This document shows positions 46,436-55,471 of a stretch of 64,000 nucleotides of DNA, one piece after another. Below the pieces are notes generated by a model, which was given only the letters and a program-made list of their open reading frames with translations, did no database searches and was not told where the DNA came from. The stretch is from the NCBI GenBank assembly GCA_016703105.1, contig JADJCS010000009.1, positions 1 through 64,000 on the forward strand, given 5' to 3'. The position numbers and the translations under genes are program-made. Source of the DNA: Flavobacteriales bacterium (GTDB lineage Bacteria > Bacteroidota > Bacteroidia > Flavobacteriales_F > PHOS-HE28). The stretch's first letter is position 1; each line of letters begins with the position of its first letter.

Positions 46436-48112
46436 ATGGCCTTTCCTTCCGACCTCGAGATCGCGCAGAAAGCGCGGTTGAAGCCCATCAGCACGATCGC
46501 CAAGAACCTCGGCATCGATCCGGACGTGATCGAACCCTATGGTCGCACAAAGGCCAAGTTGCCGCTGGACCTGATCGATGAGGCGCGTGTGGCGAAGAGC
46601 AAGTTGATCCTTGTTACCGCGCTCTCGCCCACACCGGCCGGTGAAGGCAAGACCACCACCAGCATTGGCCTGCACGAAGGTTTGAGCAAGCTCGGCAAGA
46701 AAAGCGTCGTGGTGTTGCGCGAACCCAGCCTCGGGCCTGTGTTCGGTATGAAAGGCGGTGCAGCCGGTGGCGGGTACGCGCAAGTGGTCCCCATGGAGGA
46801 CATCAACCTCCACTTCACCGGTGATTTCGCGGCGATCGAAAAGGCGAACAATCTGCTGGCCGCCCTCATCGACAACAACCTGCAGAACCGCAAGCGCACG
46901 CTGAACATCGATCCGCGCACCATCGCCTGGAAGCGCGTGATGGACATGAACGACCGTGCGTTGCGAGATATCACCATCGGCCTCGGCGGCACCGGTAACG
47001 GCATTCCGCGCCAGGATGGTTTCAACATCACCCCCGCCAGCGAGGTGATGGCCATCCTCTGCCTCGCCACGGGCATCGAGGATCTGAAACAACGCTTCGG
47101 CAACATCTATGTGGGGCAGCGCTTCGACCGCACACCGGTGTATGGGCGTGACCTGAACGCACAAGGCGCCATGGCGCTGTTGCTGAAGCAGGCGATCATG
47201 CCCAATTTGGTGCAAACGCTCGAGGGCAATCCGGCCATCCTGCACGGCGGTCCTTTCGCCAACATCGCGCAGGGCGTGAACAGTGTGCTCGCCACCAAGA
47301 TGGGTCTCAGCCTGGGCGATTACGTGGTGACGGAAGCGGGCTTCGGAGGTGACCTCGGCGCGGAGAAGTTCTTCGACATCAAGTGCCGTGCGGCGGGATT
47401 GAAGCCGAGCGCCGCGGTGATCGTCGCTACCGTGCGTGCCCTGCGCTACCACGGCGGGGCTGATATCAAGGAGGTGAACAACGCGGACCCCGGCAAAGTC
47501 TCCGTCGGCCTCGCGAACCTGGGCCGCCACATCGAGAACATCGCCAAGTTCGGCGTGAAGGCGGTGGTCGCGATCAACCATTTCCCTACGGATACGCCCG
47601 AGGAGATCGAGCTGATCAAGAGCTATTGCAAGGAGCGCGGTGCCGAAGCCGTGCTCGCGCAAGGCTTCGCCAAAGGCGGCGCCGGAATGACCGAATTGGC
47701 CGAAGCCGTGCTGCGCATCGCCGACGGCGGAACGAGCGCGTTCAAGCCGCTGTACGAACTCGCTCTCACCATCAAGCAGAAGATCGAGGTGATCGCCAAA
47801 GAGATCTACCGCGCCGATGGCGTGGACTACAGCGGCGATGCCGAGACAGCGATCCGGCGCATCGACAAGCTCGGCCTCAGCGGCGTGCCCATCTGCATGG
47901 CCAAAACACAATACAGCTTCAGCGACGACAAGGCCCTGCGCAATGCGCCCACCGGCTTCCGCATCACCGTGCGCGATATCGAGATCAGTGCCGGTGCGGG
48001 CTTCGTGGTGCCCATCTGCGGCGAGATCATGCGCATGCCCGGCCTGCCTGAAGTGCCCGCGGCGGAAGGGATGGATATCGATTCGAACGGGGTGATCAGT
48101 GGGTTGAGTTGA
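46436..48112 (+). CDS. fhs: Formate-tetrahydrofolate ligase
   Basis: 558 residues from the ATG at 46436 (MAFPSDLEIAQKARLKPIST). The ATP-binding loop PTPAGEGKTTTSIGL, then EPSLGPVFGMKGGAAGGGYA, NNLLAALIDNNLQ and PIYGEIM-like VPICGEIMRMPGLPEVPAA are all diagnostic. It makes 10-formyl-THF from formate, ATP and THF in one-carbon metabolism. Length is normal. The stop overlaps the convergent UDG-fold gene by 17 bp. Confidence 0.96.
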   Translation: MAFPSDLEIAQKARLKPISTIAKNLGIDPDVIEPYGRTKAKLPLDLIDEARVAKSKLILVTALSPTPAGEGKTTTSIGLHEGLSKLGKKSVVVLREPSLGPVFGMKGGAAGGGYAQVVPMEDINLHFTGDFAAIEKANNLLAALIDNNLQNRKRTLNIDPRTIAWKRVMDMNDRALRDITIGLGGTGNGIPRQDGFNITPASEVMAILCLATGIEDLKQRFGNIYVGQRFDRTPVYGRDLNAQGAMALLLKQAIMPNLVQTLEGNPAILHGGPFANIAQGVNSVLATKMGLSLGDYVVTEAGFGGDLGAEKFFDIKCRAAGLKPSAAVIVATVRALRYHGGADIKEVNNADPGKVSVGLANLGRHIENIAKFGVKAVVAINHFPTDTPEEIELIKSYCKERGAEAVLAQGFAKGGAGMTELAEAVLRIADGGTSAFKPLYELALTIKQKIEVIAKEIYRADGVDYSGDAETAIRRIDKLGLSGVPICMAKTQYSFSDDKALRNAPTGFRITVRDIEISAGAGFVVPICGEIMRMPGLPEVPAAEGMDIDSNGVISGLS

Positions 48113-48857
48113 GCGCGTCTTTGATTAGACGAATCTCCGCTTCCTCGCTCTTCAAGCCTGCGTAGCGTCGATACTTTGCATTCCTTCGACGGTAGCATGG
48201 ATGCGTGAGAACCACAACGGTAGTTGAATGATCTATTCCGCTGAACCGAACATCCCGGATCAGTCCGTGTTGCGGGTCTAGTTGTGCAATGGATGTTGCC
48301 TTGGCCCAAGGTGACAAGCAATCAGATAGGCTGCTTAAGTGTTTAGGCACTTGCAAGCCAAGAACGAGAATGAGACGAGGGTGTTGAACCTCAACCTGCT
48401 TCAGAAAGAAAGTCTGGCAGCGCTGAACGAACTCAGGATCGCGAGCACCGGGGAACTCCCCTGTGTTCTTGACTTTCTTCTTCTTCCCCTTAATCTCCGT
48501 GGTCTCCTCTTCCTCCTTACGGGCAGCAATGAGTCCCATGAAAAAGTTCGTGAAGAATACCTCTTTAGGTGCTATCCTTACGCTGGTCAGCAATTGCACC
48601 AGGTTCTTCCAAGTGTGGTTCGTTTCCACGTCTTCGCTCCCGCGCCGAAAGGAAATGTGATATTTCTCCTCGGTGTCGAAGTTGTGACCGAGCACCATGA
48701 TCTTCCCCACCGGGAATTCCGGAGCATCCGTTCCCTCCCTCCACAAGCCACGACCACCAGGAAAAAAGGCGGTTCCTGGAATGACCGCAGGTACTTCGAC
48801 GACGCCATCCGGATAGGGCTGCACGAGCTGTAATGCAGCGCGTAGTTGCTGTTCCAT
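48096..48857 (-). CDS. Uracil-DNA glycosylase superfamily protein
   Basis: About 253 residues from MEQQLRAALQL at 48857 (an ATG ten codons upstream is possible). UDG-like features: GKIMVLGHNFDTEE near residue 50, KEVFFTNFFMGLI, HPRLILVLGLQVPKHL, and VVVLTHPCYRRRNAKYRR as a motif-B-like HPC. Family members remove uracil or act on related lesions, but this subgroup is uncharacterised. A taccttgc sequence 6 bp before the 48857 start resembles a -7 box and supports that start. Confidence 0.7.
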   Translation of the reverse strand: MEQQLRAALQLVQPYPDGVVEVPAVIPGTAFFPGGRGLWREGTDAPEFPVGKIMVLGHNFDTEEKYHISFRRGSEDVETNHTWKNLVQLLTSVRIAPKEVFFTNFFMGLIAARKEEEETTEIKGKKKKVKNTGEFPGARDPEFVQRCQTFFLKQVEVQHPRLILVLGLQVPKHLSSLSDCLSPWAKATSIAQLDPQHGLIRDVRFSGIDHSTTVVVLTHPCYRRRNAKYRRYAGLKSEEAEIRLIKDALNSTH

Positions 48858-48967
48858 AGGCCGCAAGGTATTGTGCAGGCTACGCAACCCGCCGCCCGAT
48901 CCCCTAGGGGCGTCGCCCCCCTCACAGCCCCTTGTAGCATCGCTTCAGGCCCACGGCCAGGAGGTTC

Positions 48968-50473
48968 GTGCAGCATCACATGCCGAACGATTCCATGTCC
49001 GCTTTGCCCCCGGTGGTCCGGGTACTACCGAACGGCGACCTGTGGGCGGCTTGGAGCAGCTGGGATATTCGGACCACTCCCTGGTCTTCGCGCCTGCACA
49101 TTCGCAAGTTCGATCCAGGTGGGCAGTTGTTGGCGGCGAATGACCTGCGATTTTCGATCCTGGCCGGAGGGTTGTCGTTGTTCGCTGCGGCATTACTTCC
49201 GGACGGTGGTCTGGCACTGGCGGGACGCTTCAATTCGAAGGCGCTGCTTGTGCGGGTGGATGCGAGCGCACAACTGATGGGTGCCACGCACTATTCCATG
49301 ACCACGGCCGAGGCCTTCTCCGATGTGGTCGTGCAGCCCGATAGCTCATTGATGTTGGTCGGTCAGTGCCGTGATGGCGGAGGTTTCCTTCCCTGGATCG
49401 TGCGCACGGATGCGAACGGTGTCCTAGTGGATGCATGGAGCGATCGTATCGCCGGCATGGAGGGTGGGCATCAAATTGTGAGGCCCACCGACGATGGGGG
49501 AAGCCTTCTGCTCGGTACCCACTTCGCTACCGTGGACTCATCGGGCATGCACATTGCGAAGCTGGACGGTCTGGGCGAGTTGGAATGGGGACGCTTCCTT
49601 TCTGCGCGTCAACTCAGGCCGGTGCAGGCGATCCAACGAACGGATGGCGGATGGTTCGTACTGGCCCAACAATTGATCGAAGCGGGCGTTCTGTCCGGCG
49701 CGCCCGTGCTTTTCCGGATCGATGCGGATGGGACCATCGGGTCGAATACGCGGCTGTGGGCGGCCCAGCAGAGCAGCAGCCCATACTCGGATTGCTCCAT
49801 GGATCGGCTGCAAGATGGCACCCTCATCGCGTGCGCTGCGGTGAGCGTATTGAATGGGACCGCGGTGTTCACCATGGATAGCAATGGAGTGCCGGAACCT
49901 GCGGCGCGATTCGTTCCGGACAGTGCGCTGGCGCTGCGGATGAAGGCCATGGCCTTGGATAACGGGGACCTGTTGTTCCATGGAGAGCGCGTCGACACCT
50001 CCATGAACACGAGCTCACCGCTGCTCGCCCGCTGGGATACAACAAGCGCTTTCCCCTGCGGCAGTTCCATGGTGCCGGTCTACACGGACAGCATTGGCCA
50101 TGGGCTCGACTCCATGTTCGTGCGCATTCTGCTCAGCCCCTTGGTGGAGGATATTACCGCGCAGATCCTGCCGGATACTATTACCTGGACCGTGTCGGAC
50201 CCGTGCGCGATAAGTACCGCAGTGCAGACGTTGCCTCACGTCGGGACAGGGCTCCGGGCCTTCCCCAACCCTGCGGACCGAACCGCTCGCTGGGCCGGTC
50301 TTCCCGGCACGCAGGAACTCGCGCTCCTCGATGCCCGAGGACAGGTGATGCGTAGCTGGCAGCGGCCTTTGCCCGAAGTGCTCGAGTTGTCCGGGCTTCC
50401 CAACGGGCTATATCTGCTGGTCGCAAAGAGCAACAACGGGATGCGCTCCACGCGCGTGTTGGTGCAACACTGA
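48968..50473 (+). CDS. T9SS type A cargo protein, upstream paralogue
   Basis: 501 residues as drawn, from MQHHMPNDSMSALPPVVR. It is a paralogue of the next gene over its whole length (repeat-like segments LLPDGGLALAGRFNSKALLV, WIVRTDANGVLVDAWSDR). It ends in a sorting domain (LRAFPNPADRTARWAGLP, RSTRVLVQH). In the paralogue the same text is preceded by a signal peptide and QEFVQHH. Here one extra G at about 48962 breaks that frame, and the upstream DNA (48871-48960, QAHGQE) is a poor signal peptide. The N-terminus is therefore uncertain. Confidence 0.75.
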   Translation: MQHHMPNDSMSALPPVVRVLPNGDLWAAWSSWDIRTTPWSSRLHIRKFDPGGQLLAANDLRFSILAGGLSLFAAALLPDGGLALAGRFNSKALLVRVDASAQLMGATHYSMTTAEAFSDVVVQPDSSLMLVGQCRDGGGFLPWIVRTDANGVLVDAWSDRIAGMEGGHQIVRPTDDGGSLLLGTHFATVDSSGMHIAKLDGLGELEWGRFLSARQLRPVQAIQRTDGGWFVLAQQLIEAGVLSGAPVLFRIDADGTIGSNTRLWAAQQSSSPYSDCSMDRLQDGTLIACAAVSVLNGTAVFTMDSNGVPEPAARFVPDSALALRMKAMALDNGDLLFHGERVDTSMNTSSPLLARWDTTSAFPCGSSMVPVYTDSIGHGLDSMFVRILLSPLVEDITAQILPDTITWTVSDPCAISTAVQTLPHVGTGLRAFPNPADRTARWAGLPGTQELALLDARGQVMRSWQRPLPEVLELSGLPNGLYLLVAKSNNGMRSTRVLVQH

Positions 50474-50590
50474 TCTATTCGCGGACCGGTCGCCGGGTGG
50501 TGGATGATCGTTCAAGTGGATCCTGCGAGGATCCTCGTTGCGCAACCAACCGCCCGATCTCCGTCTTCCCTGATAGAGTAAGTTCGCCCG

Positions 50591-52165
50591 ATGCACTACC
50601 GCCTCATCATCGCCTTTCTTGCGTGCATCGGTTTGTGCAAGGCCCACGGCCAGGAGTTCGTGCAGCACCATGTGCCGAACGATTCCATTTCCCCGGTGGA
50701 GCCTTTTGTACGGCTCTTGCCCAGCGGCGATCTATGGATGGCTTGGCTCAGTTGGGATACACGGACCAACCCGTGGGGTTCGCGTCTGCACGTGCGCAGG
50801 TTCGGTCCAGCGGGCCAGTTGCTCGCCGCGAACGACCTGTTCTGTCCCTCGGAGGCACCCCCTTTGTGGTTGGAAGGGGCTGCTGTTCTTCCGGATGGAG
50901 GCTTGGTATTGGTGGGCCGCTTCGCATGGAAGGCCCTCTTTGTGCGTGTGGATGCGGCCGCGCAACTCGTCGTGGCCAAGCGCTATTCCACGAACGGGAA
51001 CGAACGGTTCGATGACGTGGCGGTGGCTGCGGACGGCATGCCGACACTCGTCGGTTCATGCAGCGTCGGAGCCGATAAATGGCCATGGGTGGTACGCGCC
51101 GATCCGAACGGAGTTGTACAAGCCGCCTGGAGCGATCGGTTCGTCGGCGTGGCTGGAATGCACCTTGAGATCAGGAACGCTGCGGATGGTGGAGCCCTTT
51201 TACTGGGCCAGCATGTCTCTGGAAATGCGTTTTCGGACATGCACGTACTGAAGATGGACAGCCTGGGCCAGGTGGAATGGGGGCGCTTGTTCACTGGTCC
51301 GAAGCTTTGGCCGGTGGAGGCGGTCCAGCGGTCGGACGGTGGATGGGCGGTGCTGGCCGGGCAGCAGGTGCAGGACAGCATCACGTATGGTGCGCCGGTG
51401 CTTTTCCCCATCTCCGCCGATGGCACGGTAGGCTCTAACACGCGGCTGTGGGCGGCACCGGTGGCCAGCACGTATCAGACGACTACAAGCATGGGCCAAT
51501 TGCAGGATGGTTCACTCTTCGTTTGCGCGGGTGTGAACGCGTTGGCAGGGAGCGCGATGTTCACTATGGATAGTACCGGTAGCGTGGCACCTTGGGCACG
51601 GTCGGTACCGGACAGTGCGCTCGTGTTACGGGTCCACGCGCTGCCCTTGGACAATGGGGATCTGTTGCTATATGGTGACCGCTATTCACCAGCCATCGCT
51701 AGCTATTCGCCACTGATCGCGCGGTGGGATACGGCGCACGCGTTCCCTTGCGGAAGTGGTAACGTGCCGGTCTTAACCGACAGCATTGTCCATGGGCTCA
51801 GCACCATGTTGGAGCATATCCTGCTCAACCCGGTGGTAGAGGACTTCACCGCGCAGCTTCTTCCGGACACCATCACCTGGACCGTGTCGGACCCGTGCGC
51901 ATTGAGCACGGGGATCATACAGTCTCCAAGTTCGGAGGAGGTGCTGGTCCCATACCCGAACCCGGTTGGTGAACGGCTTCAGTTGGCAGGCCTCTCCAGG
52001 ATGGATGAACTTCTCCTTTTGGATGCGCAGGGCAAGATGGTGGAGCGCTGGACGCCTCCATTCCCCGCTGTGCTGGAGCTGTCTTCCGTTCCTGACGGAC
52101 TCTACCTGCTGCGTGCCACCACTGGTTCCGTGGTGCGATCGGCCCGGGTGGTGGTGGTGCGGTGA
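50591..52165 (+). CDS. T9SS type A cargo protein, downstream paralogue
   Basis: 524 residues. A good signal peptide (MHYRLIIAFLACIGLCKAHG) is followed by the sequence shared with the previous gene. Repeated segments of about 45 residues (VLPDGGLVLVGRFAWKALF, WVVRADPNGVVQAAWSDR, VQRSDGGWAVLAGQQVQD) suggest a propeller. The sorting domain ends ATTGSVVRSARVVVVR. A taagttcg sequence ends 4 bp before the ATG. Function unknown. Confidence 0.85.
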   Translation: MHYRLIIAFLACIGLCKAHGQEFVQHHVPNDSISPVEPFVRLLPSGDLWMAWLSWDTRTNPWGSRLHVRRFGPAGQLLAANDLFCPSEAPPLWLEGAAVLPDGGLVLVGRFAWKALFVRVDAAAQLVVAKRYSTNGNERFDDVAVAADGMPTLVGSCSVGADKWPWVVRADPNGVVQAAWSDRFVGVAGMHLEIRNAADGGALLLGQHVSGNAFSDMHVLKMDSLGQVEWGRLFTGPKLWPVEAVQRSDGGWAVLAGQQVQDSITYGAPVLFPISADGTVGSNTRLWAAPVASTYQTTTSMGQLQDGSLFVCAGVNALAGSAMFTMDSTGSVAPWARSVPDSALVLRVHALPLDNGDLLLYGDRYSPAIASYSPLIARWDTAHAFPCGSGNVPVLTDSIVHGLSTMLEHILLNPVVEDFTAQLLPDTITWTVSDPCALSTGIIQSPSSEEVLVPYPNPVGERLQLAGLSRMDELLLLDAQGKMVERWTPPFPAVLELSSVPDGLYLLRATTGSVVRSARVVVVR

Positions 52166-52210
52166 ACAGTGGTTCGCGACGTGGCGCGCCGATCCGAATT
52201 ACGCCCTTCT

Positions 52211-53536
52211 CTATAGTCTCCGCATGGCGACCAACGCCACAGCCCAGGGCACTAACCAGGATACCCGCGCCAGAAAGCGTTGATCCGGCATGCTGAGCGC
52301 CGCACAACTCATGGCGGCGAAGGCGCTCGCGAGGAGCAGCACGAGCAGCAGTGTTCGTTCCATGGGGTTCACCGAGCCACGGAAGAGCAATGTGATCATC
52401 CCCAACAGGCCCAGGACCAACACGATCATGTAGGCGCGATCCACACCGCGCAGTTCCAGTTCGCCCCGCAGGCCACCGTTCTGGCGCGAGGCGAGGTAAT
52501 CGTCCAGTTCGTGCGGCACGAACTGCTGCACGGCCAGGTAGGGCGGGCTCACCGGGTTACGGTACCACGCGAAGGCGATCTCGCCCACACCCCATTGTGT
52601 GAGTTGTGCTATGCCATCGCGCATCCCAGCACCAACAAGACCGGTCCAGGTCCGCGTATCGGCGAGCAGTGTTGAGGTGATCGCTTCCGCCTCCGGGCTG
52701 TATTCGTCCCAACCGCCTGCCACGGTGATAGGGCTATCCGATCCCCAAAGGAGTTCGCGGCTCCGCGCCGGGAGCGTTCGGCCGCACAGGGTCCATTCTT
52801 CCTCGGGGCAATGGCGGTCGAGCCCTGGGCGTAACACCCCCGAGTCAAGCATGCGCCCCACTAGGAAGATGGCATTGCCACGGGAGACCTGAGCGGGGTA
52901 TCCGGCCATGCGGTTGCTTTCGCGCAAGCCGATCACCGAAAGGACTAGAGCGAGACCAATGAGCAGCGTTCCACGCGGATCGGGCCGCAGGATCCTTCCA
53001 CCGCTGATGGCGCGTAGCACCCACGCGAACAGGACCATGCCTGGTGCGATGAGAAGGTGGGAGAAGTGTGTGGCGCAGGCGAAACCGATCATCGCGAGCA
53101 GGAACAATGTCCACAGCCACGAGGATCTCTTGAAAAGCAGTTCGATCGAAGCGAGCACGAGCAACGGCGTGAACGCGTCGGGGAGCAGCCGGCCCGCATA
53201 CCAACCCATGCCTGTACAAACGCTTAGCACGCCCACGGCGACCGCGAAATGCCCCCACCGCCGATCGCCTACCGTGTTCCGCCATCCGGACCAAAGGAGC
53301 ACCGCCGTCAAGAGCGCCTGTACCACGATCGGTCCCCACAACGTTCGCCCGTTCAAACTCGCGATCCGGCAAAAGAGGCCGTAGGCGATGGGCCGATCCG
53401 CCGGAACACCCAATTGGAAGCCGCTGGACAGATAGGTGCCCGTATCTGAATAGACGAGCGGATAGCCGTTGAAAAGGGCGGGCAGGAGCAACAGGAACGC
53501 AGCCACGAGCAGCGGCCAAGCTGTGCGCAGGCTCAT
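52211..53536 (-). CDS. Polytopic membrane protein (GT-C glycosyltransferase-like)
   Basis: 441 residues from 53536 (MSLRTAWPLLVAAFLLLLPA). About ten TM helices. After the first helix the loop reads NGYPLVYSDTGTYLSSGFQ, an acidic loop reminiscent of GT-C enzymes that use lipid-linked sugars. A large extracytoplasmic loop follows (GLDRHCPEEEWTLCGRTLPA). The family is not certain, and substrate is unknown. Confidence 0.65.
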   Translation of the reverse strand: MSLRTAWPLLVAAFLLLLPALFNGYPLVYSDTGTYLSSGFQLGVPADRPIAYGLFCRIASLNGRTLWGPIVVQALLTAVLLWSGWRNTVGDRRWGHFAVAVGVLSVCTGMGWYAGRLLPDAFTPLLVLASIELLFKRSSWLWTLFLLAMIGFACATHFSHLLIAPGMVLFAWVLRAISGGRILRPDPRGTLLIGLALVLSVIGLRESNRMAGYPAQVSRGNAIFLVGRMLDSGVLRPGLDRHCPEEEWTLCGRTLPARSRELLWGSDSPITVAGGWDEYSPEAEAITSTLLADTRTWTGLVGAGMRDGIAQLTQWGVGEIAFAWYRNPVSPPYLAVQQFVPHELDDYLASRQNGGLRGELELRGVDRAYMIVLVLGLLGMITLLFRGSVNPMERTLLLVLLLASAFAAMSCAALSMPDQRFLARVSWLVPWAVALVAMRRL

Positions 53537-53753
53537 GGCGCCCAAAGCCCCTTCACCAGGGGCAGGTTGCGGTGGTTCGCCTCCTTGGCCCCTAGAGCGA
53601 CGGTCGGCGCCCTGGAAAGGAGCGCTGAAAGGGCCGTCGGTCGGGGCATCGTTGGAAAGATAGCGCGCCCTCACGGACCGTGCCGAAGGGCATTTGGGAT
53701 CGGCGTTCTGTGATCCTATCTTTAAGCGTCCCTAACACCAAAACGATCCCGAC

Positions 53754-54002
53754 ATGAACATCACCTTCAATGAGTTGCGGAGGATAAAGGACCAGTTGCC
53801 CGATGGAAGCATCCATCGGATCGCACGCGAGTTGGACCTCAACGTGGAAACCGTCTGGAATTACTTCGGCGGGTACAGTCATCCGGAAGGACGGCCCATG
53901 GGCGTGCATATCGAAGAAGGCCCCAACGGGGGCGTGGTAGCGCTGGACGATACGCGCATCCTGGACATCGCGTCCCGGATCCTGTCGGAAGCGCACGCAT
54001 AG
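53754..54002 (+). CDS. Small conserved HTH-like protein
   Basis: 82 residues. The N-terminal half looks like a helix-turn-helix (ITFNELRRIKDQLPDGSIHR, then ARELDLNVETVWNYFGGY); the second half is HIEEGPNGGVVALDDTRILD. I recall close relatives in Bacteroidota, but without known function. A TATCTTTA -7-like box lies about 32 bp upstream. Three hairpins follow the stop. Confidence 0.8.
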   Translation: MNITFNELRRIKDQLPDGSIHRIARELDLNVETVWNYFGGYSHPEGRPMGVHIEEGPNGGVVALDDTRILDIASRILSEAHA

Positions 54003-54075
54003 GATCGGCACCACCGATCCTTATCCCGGTGCAATGACCGGGATGGAAGGGGACCTTGCGGGGTCCCTTTTCATT
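54001..54075 (+). terminator. Three consecutive hairpins, the last a terminator
   Basis: Hairpin 1: aggatcgg-cacca-ccgatcct (54001-54021). Hairpin 2: tcccggt-gcaatg-accggga (about 54024-54043). Hairpin 3: aaggggacc-ttgcg-gggtccctttt (54047-54071) followed by a short T run. They separate the small HTH gene from the convergent OmpA gene. Confidence 0.6.
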
Positions 54076-54081
54076 TGGGGG

Positions 54082-55281
54082 TCAGCGTTCCAGGACAGTG
54101 AACTCGACACGGCGGTTGCGGGCGCGGCCTTCCTCGGCGGCATTGTCCGCCACCGGGCGGCTCTTGCCATAGCCTTTCCATGTGAGCCGGTCGGTGTCCA
54201 CTTTCTCCTTTATCAAGTGGTCCACCACGGCCTTCGCGCGATCGTTCGAGAGGCGGATGTTGTACGCGTCCGATCCTTGATCATCGGTATGCGCATGGAT
54301 CTCGATGCGCATGTGCGGATAGTCCGTGAGAAGGTCCACCACTTTGGCGAGTTCGGTTTCGCTTTCCGGTTTCAGCGTGGCTTTGTCGAAATCGAAGAAG
54401 ATGTTGTCCAGGCGGATGCTCTTGCCAACTTCAGGCTCCACTTGGTGGATGTCCACTACGGTGGTGCTGGCGTGGTCCTCCACGCGTTCTTTCGGTGGCG
54501 GCGGCACGCTTTGCTTCGGCCGTGGGCTCAAGGGCATGTCCGGCGGGGCGATGCGCACGTTCACGTCATCGATGAAGTAGTAGGCCCCGCGCTCGCCCTG
54601 TGGAAAGCGCTCATGCTGCGTGGCCTCATCACCGTAGAAGTTGCCGATGAGCAGGAATTTCTCATCACCCGTCGCCTCGAACACGCCGGTCACTTTGTAC
54701 CAGCCGCTCTTCTTCACCAGCTTGTCCTCGTTCACCGTTGGCGTAATGTAGAGAGGCAGGCAGTCGCGGGTGCGGATCGGCACGCCGGTGAGCAAGAGGC
54801 CGATGTTGTTGCTGGCCTCATTGCTGAAACTGGCACGCATCACCCAGCATTCGGCGACGTAGCGCACACCGGCTTGTAAGGTCTCTGGTAGCTGGGCCTG
54901 TAGGTATTCGTGCCAGTGCGTGGGGGTATTGCCGCGGCCCCAGGTCTTGATCCCGGCCATGGCCTCGCCACTATGCGGTCGTGCGCGGCCGTCCGTGCGT
55001 TTGCCGGGATGGCTCCAGCAGGCGGGGTCGTTTTTCAGGCTGAAATGGTCCGGGGTGGTCTCCGTGGGTGAGGTCCAGGCCACCATCACTTCTTCATTGA
55101 ACTTGGCGGCGTCCTGCGTCCACGCGCATTGCAGGCGGAGCGTTTCCTCGAAGCCCGGATTGGGGACCAGGTTGGGCATCGTATCGGCGTTCAAGGAACG
55201 CTGCAGGGCCGTCTGGGCTGGTGCGGATCCGGCCAACAATACACCGGCCAGCAGGGGGAGAAGGGGGATGCGGATCGCCAT
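54082..55281 (-). CDS. OmpA-family outer-membrane protein
   Basis: 399 residues. A signal peptide (MAIRIPLLPLLAGVLLAGSA) is followed by a jelly-roll-like domain (LVPNPGFEETLRLQCAW, GEAMAGIKTWGRG, YVAECWVMRASFSNEASN). A Pro-rich linker (SVPPPPKERVEDHAS) leads to a C-terminal OmpA domain with peptidoglycan-binding residues (IFFDFDKATLKPESETELA, IEIHAHTDDQGSDAYN, RLSNDRAKAVVDHL, GYGKSRPVADN, EEGRARNRRVEF). It should anchor to the cell wall from the outer membrane. Confidence 0.92.
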   Translation of the reverse strand: MAIRIPLLPLLAGVLLAGSAPAQTALQRSLNADTMPNLVPNPGFEETLRLQCAWTQDAAKFNEEVMVAWTSPTETTPDHFSLKNDPACWSHPGKRTDGRARPHSGEAMAGIKTWGRGNTPTHWHEYLQAQLPETLQAGVRYVAECWVMRASFSNEASNNIGLLLTGVPIRTRDCLPLYITPTVNEDKLVKKSGWYKVTGVFEATGDEKFLLIGNFYGDEATQHERFPQGERGAYYFIDDVNVRIAPPDMPLSPRPKQSVPPPPKERVEDHASTTVVDIHQVEPEVGKSIRLDNIFFDFDKATLKPESETELAKVVDLLTDYPHMRIEIHAHTDDQGSDAYNIRLSNDRAKAVVDHLIKEKVDTDRLTWKGYGKSRPVADNAAEEGRARNRRVEFTVLER

Positions 55282-55285
55282 GCCG

Positions 55286-55293
55286 CAAACCTA
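55286..55293 (-). promoter_or_regulatory. Possible -7 box TAGGTTTG
   Basis: A perfect TAnnTTTG match ends 4 bp before the OmpA gene start. If real, the transcript would be leaderless or start within the first codon. No -33 element seen. Confidence 0.35.
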
Positions 55294-55471
55294 TCGGGTG
55301 CTGGAGCGGGGCTTCTTCGATCCTCCGCACGATCATGAACAGGGCACCGTGAACGACCGGGGATCATGGTTGCTCTGTAAGGGGATCCGACGTGAGCGAC
55401 CAAGCTACCTTCGCCGCCCTTCGGACAACCCCTCCTGATCCAGGCGCGTCATCCGCCTCCGTCCGTTCACC

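Noticed and set aside
45186..46481. A 431-codon plus-strand frame rich in Arg and His
   Set aside because: Out-of-frame shadow of the propeller cargo gene 43588-46350.
46415..47911. A 498-codon minus-strand frame
   Set aside because: Antisense shadow of fhs, which has unmistakable motifs on the plus strand.
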